Of a DNA stretch of 64,000 bases, positions 42,314 through 50,784 are shown in pieces. Location of the stretch: the NCBI GenBank assembly GCA_035294305.1, contig DATGLD010000030.1, positions 186,001 through 250,000 on the forward strand, given 5' to 3'. The notes under the pieces are model-generated. The model made no database searches, was not told the DNA's origin, and was given only the letters and a program-made list of their open reading frames with translations. Position 1 is the stretch's first letter. The number at the start of each line of letters is the position of its first letter. The position numbers and the translations under genes are program-made. This stretch comes from DASRBN01 sp035294305 (GTDB lineage: Bacteria; Chloroflexota; Ktedonobacteria; Ktedonobacterales; Ktedonobacteraceae).

Positions 42314-44014
42314 TCAGGTTTGCAAGCTTGACTGGCATACATTTGATGTCAGATCGCACTGAATAACGGCATGCTGGAACTGCTGGCCAATACTGGGTCC
42401 GCTGGAGAGCGTAGGAAGCTTTACCGGATAACCAAAAGTGCCAAGGCCACCATGTTTATCAAAATAGGCCATGATCGGGCCGGAGATGCTGTAGCCTGTG
42501 TAGATGTAGTAGCGACCGTGATCCGCGGTCGGTATGGTATTCGTCTGCTTGTCACGCGCGAAGTAGTTCCACAGGTTATCGTAAGGAATGGGGTTGCCGG
42601 GCGAATCTATATCGTGAGGTGAAATCCATTTGAATGAATCGAAGCCCCAATTCATCAAGTCGCGCATATCGGTCCACCAGTCAATGGTATGCATCACGAC
42701 TCCAATCAGGTGGTGATGGTTGCGGGTAACCGACATCACCTGGATGAAATCGGATAGCCCATCATAACCTGTTTTTCCACCATCTGTGCCTGGATACCAC
42801 CATAGAAACTGGTTCTCGTTGAGTAGTATCCGCACCGGATGATTTCCTCCCTGTGGAATCTGATGCACTGTCTCACCGCTCATCTTGTGCAGAACCGCCA
42901 GGCTCATGCTATATCTGCCCAGAATTGCCAGGTCGTGAGCGCAGGAATACTGGCCCGCTTGCAAGAGCCCGTGCGGGTTCATAAAGTGCGTGTCGTTCAT
43001 GCCGAGCTGGTGCGCTTTCTGATTCATCTCGGCGACAAAATTTTGTAGATTACCCGCAAGCGCATCGGCTATCACAATCGCGGCATCATTCCCGGAAACA
43101 AAAAGTAGGCCATAAAGCAGGTCGCGGAGCGTGTAGGTTTCACCTTTTTTAACGCCAAACAGGGCGCTATCGGCGCTCAACTGGCTGATATCGCGTTCCA
43201 TGGCAGCGTTGATAGTGATTTTCTGATCAAGATTGCCGTGTTCGATGGCCAGGGCGGCTGTCATCAATTTCGTTGTACTCAGCATAGGTAGATGTGTGAA
43301 AGGGTTGTAAGCGTACAGGGTAACGCCTGTATCCGCGTCCAGCAGGTAGGCGGATTGCGCGAAGACGGGTGGAGCAGGGTGATCAGTATCCTGCGGCATA
43401 ATGACGAGTTCGTGCGCGTTCAGTGGCGCCTGTGAAATACCAGGAGTAGACTGCCCATTCTGTGTGTTTCCCTGAGGGAAGCTTGTAGCAGAATGACCGG
43501 CGTTGACAAGAATTGGTGTGAGAACGAGTACAATTAATGCCAGTGCCCCGATAATCATAACGGCAGGATGGTGGCGCAGCGCATAGAGCTGGTCAAGGTA
43601 CGAACGTTGAAAGCGAAACTGGCGCGAACTTGCTCTTTGAGTCTTCGTATATCTAGACGGCGAATGTGCAACCTGGCGAGCAGGAGAGGATGCCAGATCG
43701 GGTACCTGCTTCTGCCTGGGAGGAGCCATGGCGCGTTTTTTTGTTGGCGGCTCGGCGACCTCTCTACCCTCGCTGAGGCCTTTTTTACGAGATACAGTCT
43801 CCCAGGTCCCTTGATGATGCTGATCGCTCTGTTGCTGATCGAGGTAGCGGGTAGCCCGTCTGATTGTGGGAATTTCGGGATGATCCTCGGTATAATAATC
43901 TATTGCCGGTCGTTTGGGGATGACCACGCGCCTGCTATGAGAAACAGGATAAACGGTTCCTGAAGATTCTTGTTCTTGATTATCCTGTTCGTGTGGAGGG
44001 CGTTTATATGGCAA
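42314..44014 (-). CDS. D-alanyl-D-alanine carboxypeptidase (PBP5-like) with cytoplasmic extension
   Basis: A 566-residue type II membrane protein. Residues 1-145 are hydrophilic and basic, probably cytoplasmic; a membrane segment (VMIIGALALIVLVLTPILVN) lies near 155-175. The peptidase has all three active-site motifs: STTK (MLSTTKLMTAALAIEHG), SGN (FVSGNDAAIVIADALA) and KTG (DGGKTGYDG). It trims the terminal D-Ala of peptidoglycan stems. The C-terminal 90 residues with GGLGTFGYPVKLP resemble an LGFP-type wall-binding repeat. The long N-terminal tail is unusual. Confidence 0.9.
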   Translation of the reverse strand: MPYKRPPHEQDNQEQESSGTVYPVSHSRRVVIPKRPAIDYYTEDHPEIPTIRRATRYLDQQQSDQHHQGTWETVSRKKGLSEGREVAEPPTKKRAMAPPRQKQVPDLASSPARQVAHSPSRYTKTQRASSRQFRFQRSYLDQLYALRHHPAVMIIGALALIVLVLTPILVNAGHSATSFPQGNTQNGQSTPGISQAPLNAHELVIMPQDTDHPAPPVFAQSAYLLDADTGVTLYAYNPFTHLPMLSTTKLMTAALAIEHGNLDQKITINAAMERDISQLSADSALFGVKKGETYTLRDLLYGLLFVSGNDAAIVIADALAGNLQNFVAEMNQKAHQLGMNDTHFMNPHGLLQAGQYSCAHDLAILGRYSMSLAVLHKMSGETVHQIPQGGNHPVRILLNENQFLWWYPGTDGGKTGYDGLSDFIQVMSVTRNHHHLIGVVMHTIDWWTDMRDLMNWGFDSFKWISPHDIDSPGNPIPYDNLWNYFARDKQTNTIPTADHGRYYIYTGYSISGPIMAYFDKHGGLGTFGYPVKLPTLSSGPSIGQQFQHAVIQCDLTSNVCQSSLQT

Positions 44015-44288
44015 GGCTATTATCTCCGTCTAGCCAGATATTCACTACTGTTAGAGCCCTGTTCTCCGATCCTAACGTGAGTCTAGTACACCGCGTCTCT
44101 GGTCTAACAAGCCGTACCTGTGGGAGAATTATAACACAACTCCGCTAGCCAGAGAAATGCCTACTTTTCTAAATACATCCTGTCGCGCGAAAAGCCGAAG
44201 GGAAGGGAAAGCGGCGGGGAATTTTTTATTTTTCATTGGGTTGGTCAACTGTTACGATAAGACGTTGTATTCTGTAGCGGTTTTGCCC

Positions 44289-44317
44289 TTGACGATAAGC
44301 GTTTCGCGTGCTACTCT
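44289..44317 (+). promoter_or_regulatory. Sigma-70 promoter of the nitrilase gene
   Basis: TTGACG (44289-44294), a 17-nt spacer and TACTCT (44312-44317), 48 bp before the ATG. The rest of the 350-bp gap after 44015 has no other feature I can support. Confidence 0.65.
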
Positions 44318-44365
44318 GCCAACATCGATTAAGCTCAAGATTGCAGGGAGCAAGGAGTCTGCATC

Positions 44366-45187
44366 ATGCATCTAAAAACGGCAGTGATTCAACTGAACGC
44401 GCGGGATAATCCTGCTGAGAACCTGGCCAACGTAGAGCGTTTTCTCGATCAGGCGGCCCAAATGGGTGCCCAATTCGCCAGCCTTCCCGAATACTGGTCC
44501 TATCTTGGTCCCTACTCCGGTTTTGATGGAGTTGCGCAGAGTATCCCCGGCCCCTTTATCGAACGCCTGCAGGAGAAGGCGCGCAGGCATAATATGATTG
44601 TGCATGGCGGCAGCATCGTCGAGCGCCACCCTGAGATTGCCGGCAAGTTTTACAACACGTCCGTGTTGATCGACCGCGATGGCGGAATAGTTGCTCGCTA
44701 TCGCAAAATCCATCTTTTCGATGTCAATCTGGCAAATGGCGAGAAGCATTACGAATCCGAGCGCATCGTGCCCGGGAACGAAATCGTCACGGCGAAGATC
44801 GATGGCGTCACCTTTGGATTGGCTATCTGCTACGACCTGCGTTTCCCCGAACTCACTCGCCTGCTGGCGCTGCGTGGCGCGCAGATTCTGCTGATGCCCG
44901 CCGGTTTCACGCTGCACACCGGCCGCGATCATTGGGAAGTCTTGCTGCGTGCGCGCGCCATCGAAAATCTCTGCTATGTCGTCGCTCCAGCCCAGGTTGG
45001 CGCTTACCCACCCAACAAGCAGTGTTTCGGGCGTTCGATGATTGTGGACCCGTGGGGTCTGGTGCTAGCGCAGGCCCAAGATATGCCGGGAGTCATTATG
45101 GCCGACCTCGATCTGACGCGCATTGATGAGGCACGCGCGCAAATTCCTTGTCTCGAAAATCGTAGACCTGAAGCGTATTCCTGGTGA
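44366..45187 (+). CDS. Carbon-nitrogen hydrolase (Nit/omega-amidase-like)
   Basis: A 273-residue nitrilase-superfamily amidase. The catalytic triad is complete: Glu42 (SLPEYW), Lys114 (RYRKIHLFD) and Cys155 (AICYDLRFPE). IHLFDVNLANGEKHYES and the FGRSMIVDPWG end are typical of the Nit1/Nit2 branch, which hydrolyses alpha-ketoglutaramate or deaminated glutathione. A repair or nitrogen-salvage role is likely. The next gene is a glutamine synthetase-like ligase, so both may handle glutamine-type amides. Confidence 0.88.
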   Translation: MHLKTAVIQLNARDNPAENLANVERFLDQAAQMGAQFASLPEYWSYLGPYSGFDGVAQSIPGPFIERLQEKARRHNMIVHGGSIVERHPEIAGKFYNTSVLIDRDGGIVARYRKIHLFDVNLANGEKHYESERIVPGNEIVTAKIDGVTFGLAICYDLRFPELTRLLALRGAQILLMPAGFTLHTGRDHWEVLLRARAIENLCYVVAPAQVGAYPPNKQCFGRSMIVDPWGLVLAQAQDMPGVIMADLDLTRIDEARAQIPCLENRRPEAYSW

Positions 45188-45222
45188 TTGAAAGTGAAAG
45201 GAACAACACCTGTGTTGCGTCC

Positions 45223-45255
45223 AGTAGGGACCGCGGCTGTCCCTGTCCGCGGCCG
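45223..45255. repeat. Dispersed palindrome, family A
   Basis: AGTAGGGACCGCGGCTGTCCCTGTCCGCGGCC between the nitrilase and ligase genes; CCGCGG occurs on both sides of the GGGAC/GTCCC core. Confidence 0.5.
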
Positions 45256-45308
45256 GTGATTGCGGACGAAAGAGGTAACACCCGCGTTGCCCTGAGTAAA
45301 AAGAAAGG

Positions 45309-46706
45309 ATGAACAGGCTCATGGACATTGCTGAAGTCAAAAAGTTTCTTGATGACAACCACATTCAGTACGTCAAAATTGGCACGCCTGATATCGAAGG
45401 TGTCTTTCGCGGCAAGCGTGTCGCGGTAAAGCACTTTCTGAACTCGTTGGAAGAAGGATTCGCGCAGTGCGACGTGATCTTTGGCTGGGATATCGCGGAA
45501 ACGGTGCTGCCCAATCTCAAGGTAAGTAACTGGGAGCGTGGCTTCGCCGATATTGTCATGAAGCCTGATCTCTCCACTCTTGCCCTTGTGCCGTGGGAAG
45601 AGAATATCGCTTCCTGTATTTGTGATGTCTGGACCGAGCATGGCGAGCCTGTCACCGTCTCCCCGCGTTATGTACTCAATACCGTACTGGAGCGCGCGCG
45701 TTCAATGGGCTATGAAGCCATGGCCGCCTCCGAGTTGGAGTTTCGCTTCTTCCGCGAAAACCAGATGTCGCTGCGTGAGAAGGACTTTGGCCCCAACCTG
45801 ACGCCGTTGAATCCTGGCTTCAACTGCTACTCGATCAGCCAGTCGAGCGCCGACGATCAACTGCTGGGGCGCATTGCGCGCATGATGAAAGAACATCATA
45901 TTGAAATTGAGGGCTACAACCGCGAGCATGGCCCCGGCATGTACGAGATGAATATTCGCTACGCCGATGCGCTGACGGCCGGAGACCGGACAATGCTCTT
46001 CAAGACCGGCGTCAAGGAGATCTGCTACCAGATGGGCTATTGTGCGACATTCATGGCGAAGTGGAACGACCAGGAAGATGGCAGCAGTGGCCATTCGCAC
46101 ATGAGCCTGTGGGACCGCAACCAGGAACGCAACCTCTTCTGGGATGAAAGCGCCGAGGGCCATATGTCTGCGACCATGCGGCAGTTCCTGGCCGGGGTGC
46201 TGGAAAAATTGCCGGAGCTCATGGCCCTCTACGCGCCGATAATCAATTCCTACAAACGCTACGTCGAGGGAACGTGGGCGCCGTTGAACACGACCTGGGG
46301 TATGGATAACCGCACCTGCTCGATTCGTATCATCAATAACGGCTCGCACGCTATCCGTATCGAGAATCGCGTGCCTGGCGCGGATGCCAACTTCTACCTC
46401 GTCTTCGCCGCCATGCTTGCCAGCGGGCTCTATGGTATTGAACACAAGCTTGAATTACCCGAGCGGCTCGACGGCAATGCCTATGATGAAGCCACCGTTG
46501 CCAGGGCCATCGAAAGAGGTCATATTCGCCCACTTGCTCGCAACCTTGCGGCGGCCACCGACCTGCTGGAGAAGAGCGCATTTGCCCGCGAGACCCTGGG
46601 CGAGGATTTCGTCGAGCATTTTGTAGCGACACGCCGCTGGGAAGTCAAAGAGTACGAAAAGGCTGTCACCAACTGGGACCGCCGTCGCTACTTTGAACTG
46701 ATCTGA
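45309..46706 (+). CDS. Glutamine synthetase family ligase
   Basis: A 465-residue ligase with the two-domain glutamine synthetase plan; ATG 45321 is an alternative start. N-terminal domain: IEGVFRGKRVAVKHFL. Catalytic domain: ELEFRFF, NREHGPGMYEMNIRYADAL, FMAKWNDQEDGSSGHSHMSL and the ATP/Glu-binding SYKRYVEG then RIENRVPGADANFYL. The adenylylation Tyr region of GlnA is not seen. IEGVFRGK-type sequences occur in gamma-glutamylamine synthetases such as PuuA, so the acceptor may be an amine instead of ammonia. No true glnA neighbours are present. Confidence 0.85.
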   Translation: MNRLMDIAEVKKFLDDNHIQYVKIGTPDIEGVFRGKRVAVKHFLNSLEEGFAQCDVIFGWDIAETVLPNLKVSNWERGFADIVMKPDLSTLALVPWEENIASCICDVWTEHGEPVTVSPRYVLNTVLERARSMGYEAMAASELEFRFFRENQMSLREKDFGPNLTPLNPGFNCYSISQSSADDQLLGRIARMMKEHHIEIEGYNREHGPGMYEMNIRYADALTAGDRTMLFKTGVKEICYQMGYCATFMAKWNDQEDGSSGHSHMSLWDRNQERNLFWDESAEGHMSATMRQFLAGVLEKLPELMALYAPIINSYKRYVEGTWAPLNTTWGMDNRTCSIRIINNGSHAIRIENRVPGADANFYLVFAAMLASGLYGIEHKLELPERLDGNAYDEATVARAIERGHIRPLARNLAAATDLLEKSAFARETLGEDFVEHFVATRRWEVKEYEKAVTNWDRRRYFELI

Positions 46707-46740
46707 CCGGGTTTCATCATCTATCGGGTCCACACTTCCC

Positions 46741-46769
46741 GCCAGGACGACCCTTGCGGTCGTCCTGGC
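46741..46769. terminator. Perfect 11-bp hairpin between convergent genes
   Basis: GCCAGGACGAC and GTCGTCCTGGC flank CCTTGCG between the ligase and phospholipase stops. GC-rich, no T-tract; probably a bidirectional terminator. Confidence 0.7.
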
Positions 46770-46795
46770 TCCTGCCCCAATACCCCTCGGAGCCG

Positions 46796-48484
46796 TTAAG
46801 GCTCCTCGAGCCAGCCATGCTCTTCGCGGAAATTCAGTCCCTGCTGCACAGCTTCTTCCGCCGATAAATAGGGGAGGAGCTGCCCTTGCAGGGGCTGTTT
46901 CGCTTTGTAGCGGCGCAGATTTTCCTGCGCGCGTTCGGTCATCATACGCAGCGCTACCACCGGATCGCCCAGCGTTTCGTTCAAATAGTTCCAGATGCGC
47001 TGCCCCTGTTCAATTTCCTCCGGCGCATGTTGCTGGTGGGTGAGCAGGCGGGAGAGCAAGAAAAGATCGTCCTCGTTGACCAATCCCAGGTGTTCGCCCA
47101 TCAACATCAGGCGCAAATCAAGCGCCAGGCCCGCATTGAGCGTGGCAACGTTCATCTCTGTATCATCACGCATGCCGCGATTATTAAGATTGGCAGAGCC
47201 GGCGGTCGTCCATATATCGTCGATAATAGCAACCTTGGCGTGTACATAGATAGGCCGGTAATGCATACCGTCCTCGCGCTGTGCGTATGTCCCCAGGCAA
47301 AAAGCCTGTAATCGCCCTTGAGCCGCAGCTCCGGGTGCCTCGGCCCTGAGCCGCGCGAGACCGGCATCTGTGAAAGCGCGACCGAGATTGGGATGATCCG
47401 GCAGAACGATAGCCACGCTGGCGCCACGCCGCAATGCCGCGCCTATCTCCACGATAATGCGCTCCATCTCGGGGCTTTCGTTGCCCAGCAGAGGAATATC
47501 GATTCCGGTATAGGCGCGTAACCAGAAGTACTGGTTTTCCAGGTAGATGAAGTGCTGCGCATTATTCAACGCATTGGAATACAATTGCGCGATCCCCTGG
47601 ATACCGGGATCAGGATCGAAACTGTAAGTATGTTCGGGAATGGTGCGTGTCAGCTGCACCATGATCGGGCTTTTCAAAGGGGCAGCGGGCGGATGTTGCG
47701 GTATGAGTAAGGAGTTTTCCCAGTGATGGCGCTGTACCACATCATTCCAGCGTTCACGGATATTGCGCTCAACATCTCCGGCCGCCGGCCCTTCGATGAT
47801 GGCATGCACATCGTGCCAGGGATGTGGGCTGGTATTCTCACGCGTGCGGCGCAAAGGAGAGGCAAAAGAATGTATGGGCATATCCCAGCGGTCGTAATCT
47901 CCATCCAGCTCGATCAAGGGATCAATGCCGCCTACGAATGCAATGTCGCCATCTACAACTGTGACCTTCTGGTGCAGCGACTCGACCGGATGATGCAACA
48001 GGCCGCGCGAACTGTCATCGAGGATGCAGGTCACACCAACCTGCGTAAGTTGCTCATGAGCGCTTTTTGGATCGTAGTGCGCGGAAACGATAGGAAGTTC
48101 GATACAATCCCACAGCAGCACCCTCACATCGACACCCTTACTGACCGCATAGCCAAGCGCTGCCTGTACCGAAAGATCATGGGTCTGCCAGAACGCGATA
48201 TCGGCCTCTTGTAGCCCTTCCGCTCGCAGCCAGGCCAGCAGCGCTTCCTGCTCCGGACTGCCATCCGGCCCGGCGCGATGATCTTTGCCGCGCACAAGCT
48301 CCATCAGAGGCGTCATGCCCCAGTTACCGAGATAAATATAATTGCGTGCCTTGAGGAAATGGATGCACATCGTAAGCATGGTTGCGCGTCCATCAACAAT
48401 ATAGGTCACGCGTGAATCGGTGCGTACCGGAAAGTCACCCTCCGCCCACCAGTTGGCCGTCAATTGCTCTTCGGGGGTTGGCAT
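46796..48484 (-). CDS. Phospholipase D-like protein
   Basis: A 562-residue protein with two HKD motifs: SLHQKVTVVDGDIAFVGG near 195 and YVHAKVAIIDDIWTTAGSAN near 425, each followed by Gly-Gly or Ser-Asn as in the PLD superfamily. No signal peptide or membrane segment is visible. PLD enzymes hydrolyse or transfer phosphatidyl groups; cardiolipin synthases are shorter and membrane-bound, so a cytoplasmic or secreted phosphodiesterase is more likely. GGAG precedes the ATG. Confidence 0.88.
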   Translation of the reverse strand: MPTPEEQLTANWWAEGDFPVRTDSRVTYIVDGRATMLTMCIHFLKARNYIYLGNWGMTPLMELVRGKDHRAGPDGSPEQEALLAWLRAEGLQEADIAFWQTHDLSVQAALGYAVSKGVDVRVLLWDCIELPIVSAHYDPKSAHEQLTQVGVTCILDDSSRGLLHHPVESLHQKVTVVDGDIAFVGGIDPLIELDGDYDRWDMPIHSFASPLRRTRENTSPHPWHDVHAIIEGPAAGDVERNIRERWNDVVQRHHWENSLLIPQHPPAAPLKSPIMVQLTRTIPEHTYSFDPDPGIQGIAQLYSNALNNAQHFIYLENQYFWLRAYTGIDIPLLGNESPEMERIIVEIGAALRRGASVAIVLPDHPNLGRAFTDAGLARLRAEAPGAAAQGRLQAFCLGTYAQREDGMHYRPIYVHAKVAIIDDIWTTAGSANLNNRGMRDDTEMNVATLNAGLALDLRLMLMGEHLGLVNEDDLFLLSRLLTHQQHAPEEIEQGQRIWNYLNETLGDPVVALRMMTERAQENLRRYKAKQPLQGQLLPYLSAEEAVQQGLNFREEHGWLEEP

Positions 48485-48694
48485 ATACCATCACTCCTGC
48501 TAAATACACGACTTACAGTCAAATACGTTGTTGGCGACTTGATTGTAGCATTGCCCGTCGCGTCTGGCAAGCATGAGGCAAGAACATATTAGCCCAACAT
48601 ACCTACTCTCCTGGCAATCAGGTTCAGTTTATGCTAGCATTGACGAATATTGCTATAGATACTCCCTTTTCTATCTATTCAGAACGAGGTAGAC

Positions 48695-49852
48695 ATGTAT
48701 ACGGCTGAACGTCAAAGAGCGCAACCATATCTGGATCAGGTGAGTGGCCCTTTGTATGAGCAATGGTACCTTTTACATCATCGCATGGTACGTATCGTAA
48801 CAAATCATCCCGCGCTGGCCGACCAGGTGCGGCACTTTCTCTATTACGCGGAACCTATGGCGGAATTTACCTATGATAATCCGTCGGATCTTCCTATAGA
48901 CATTCCCGAAGACTTGCTATGGCAGGCTGGCGAGCGCCTCCATCGTCCGGTCGCACTGACCTGCTATCTGTTCGAGACGCGTCCAGGTGAACCTTTTCCA
49001 CCACCTCCAGCGCAGCCGAAGCCGGAGGATATCAAGTGGGAAGAGATTACGGGCGTGGACGGCCCATTGCGCGCACGCTGGAAAGAAGACCTGTTCCGCT
49101 TTCGCGAATACCAGCCGTGGCCGGGCGTTTCATCCCGTATCAGTTCGGTACTGCACAAGACCGACCTGTACGCGACCATCTTCATCGAGGATGTCAGCAA
49201 GTGCGTCCCCTGGTTTACCATGCGCTTCGTCTTTTACATGGTTATCGGTGCTATGCTGGGCAATAATGGCTTCGAGGTCGTTCACGCCGGAGCAGTCGCT
49301 CTGAATGATGATGGTATTTTGATCGTGGGATCGCCCGCCAGCGGTAAAAGCACGCTCGTCCTGGCCTGCATGCAGCTTGGTATGCACCTGCTTGCCGACG
49401 ATGTCCTCTTTCTAGGCAAAGATGATGGCGTTGTCAAAGTCTATGCCTTTCCTGAAGACATCGGCATTCGCAAGGGCACCATCGAAATGCTTGGGCAATA
49501 CGAATTTATCCAGGCCGTTTCTCACGATGAACGACAGAAACGCTTCGTGGATGTGCAGCGCTTCTTTCAGGGTCAATATAAAAGCTCATCCCCGGTGCGC
49601 CTGATCGTCTTTGTGAATAAGAAGCAGCGAGAAGAGCAGTTTCGCGCCGAACCACTTTCGCCGGCCCAGGCCGTAAGCGTACTCATGCAGGAATTTATCT
49701 CGCACGAGCAGGCCAAAGAGGGCGAGGCCGACTTTATGTTCGACATCTTCAGCGATACAGCGGCCCAGGCCCCGGCATATCGGCTCTTTCTCTCTCCAGA
49801 CGCACATGAGAATGCGCGGCAGGTGCGAGATTTGCTGAAAAAACATGTGTAG
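48695..49852 (+). CDS. HprK-like P-loop kinase (first copy)
   Basis: A 385-residue protein with GAGGTAG before the ATG. The C-terminal half resembles HPr kinase: HAGAVALNDDGILIVGSPASGKST with the P-loop at 212-220, and LLADDVLFLG with an acidic pair at 235-236. The N-terminal 190 residues are not conserved and no HPr gene is near. Similar stand-alone kinases accompany PqqD-like proteins and modify peptide precursors, as in the phosphorylated lasso peptide paeninodin. It converges on the ABC genes of the modification cluster. Confidence 0.78.
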   Translation: MYTAERQRAQPYLDQVSGPLYEQWYLLHHRMVRIVTNHPALADQVRHFLYYAEPMAEFTYDNPSDLPIDIPEDLLWQAGERLHRPVALTCYLFETRPGEPFPPPPAQPKPEDIKWEEITGVDGPLRARWKEDLFRFREYQPWPGVSSRISSVLHKTDLYATIFIEDVSKCVPWFTMRFVFYMVIGAMLGNNGFEVVHAGAVALNDDGILIVGSPASGKSTLVLACMQLGMHLLADDVLFLGKDDGVVKVYAFPEDIGIRKGTIEMLGQYEFIQAVSHDERQKRFVDVQRFFQGQYKSSSPVRLIVFVNKKQREEQFRAEPLSPAQAVSVLMQEFISHEQAKEGEADFMFDIFSDTAAQAPAYRLFLSPDAHENARQVRDLLKKHV

Positions 49853-49874
49853 AGGAGTGAACGTGAAGACAACC

Positions 49875-49898
49875 AGGGCGCACCCTTGTGGTCGCCCT
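49875..49898. repeat. Palindrome between convergent genes, family B
   Basis: AGGGCG-N12-CGCCCT, with CACCCTTGTGGT inside, after the HprK-like gene and before the convergent ABC ATPase gene. Confidence 0.55.
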
Positions 49899-49957
49899 CC
49901 ATAGGCTCACTCATCAAAATTTGGGATGATTTTTGTTTGTATGCACTGTGCCTTTCT

Positions 49958-50677
49958 TCAAGAACCCGCGTGGCTCAACTGTTCCAGGTGAATGCGGCGA
50001 TCTGCCGTTTCCGCGATCTGTGGATCATGCGTCACCATAATCAGTGTCTGGTTGCCCAGGCGCTGCTGCTCCCGCAATACCTCCAATACCTCCACACCTG
50101 TATTGGGGTCCAGGTTGCCGGTAGGTTCATCGGCCAGCAGCACGGTAGGGCGATTGATCAATGCGCGGGCGATGGCAACACGTTGTTGTTCACCGCCAGA
50201 GAGCCGGGCCGGTGGATGGCCCATGCGGTCGCCCAATCCTACACTCTCCAGCAATTCGCGGGCGCGCTGGCGCAGATCAAAGCCCAGTTTGCGCCGGTAG
50301 GGCAGGAGTGGCGCCATGACATTCTCCAGTGCCGTCAGGTTGGGCAAGAGATAAAAGAGCTGGAAGACGAAACCGATCTTCTGCCGCCGGAAATCAGCCG
50401 CGGCAGGCCCCTGCAATTTGTGGACGGCGATACCATCGAGCCAGATTTCTCCAGAGTCAGGGATATCCAGCGCGCCCAGGAGCGCCAGCAGCGTTGTTTT
50501 GCCCGATCCCGATGGCCCTGTAATGGCGACGAACTCCCGATGGCGCACCTGCAAATTCACATCGCGCAATATCGTGAGCTTGCCGTTGGGCAGGACATAA
50601 GACTTTGTCAAATTTTCGACGTTTAGTACCGGTTCAGGTTGTTCTGCCTGTTCCTCCTGTGCTATGTCTTGTTCCAT
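49958..50677 (-). CDS. ABC transporter ATP-binding protein (LolD/MacB-like)
   Basis: A 239-residue ATPase with complete motifs: GPSGSGKTTLLALLGALD (Walker A), LSGGEQQRVAIARAL (signature), VLLADEPTGNLD (Walker B) and the switch His in LIMVTHD. The LDIPDSGEIWLDG and LPNLTALENVMAPLL parts fit the LolD/MacB/FtsE group, which works with FtsX-like permeases. No such permease lies next to it, so its partner is elsewhere or it serves the adjacent exporter cluster. AGAGGAG precedes the ATG. Confidence 0.88.
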   Translation of the reverse strand: MEQDIAQEEQAEQPEPVLNVENLTKSYVLPNGKLTILRDVNLQVRHREFVAITGPSGSGKTTLLALLGALDIPDSGEIWLDGIAVHKLQGPAAADFRRQKIGFVFQLFYLLPNLTALENVMAPLLPYRRKLGFDLRQRARELLESVGLGDRMGHPPARLSGGEQQRVAIARALINRPTVLLADEPTGNLDPNTGVEVLEVLREQQRLGNQTLIMVTHDPQIAETADRRIHLEQLSHAGS

Positions 50678-50784
50678 TACGAAGCGGTCTCCTCTACATA
50701 GTAGGATAGATTCTCCTTAATTTAGACGTAGAAACGGCGATTGTATTGCAAAGGAGACCTGCGCAAGGATATTAACAGTAATCC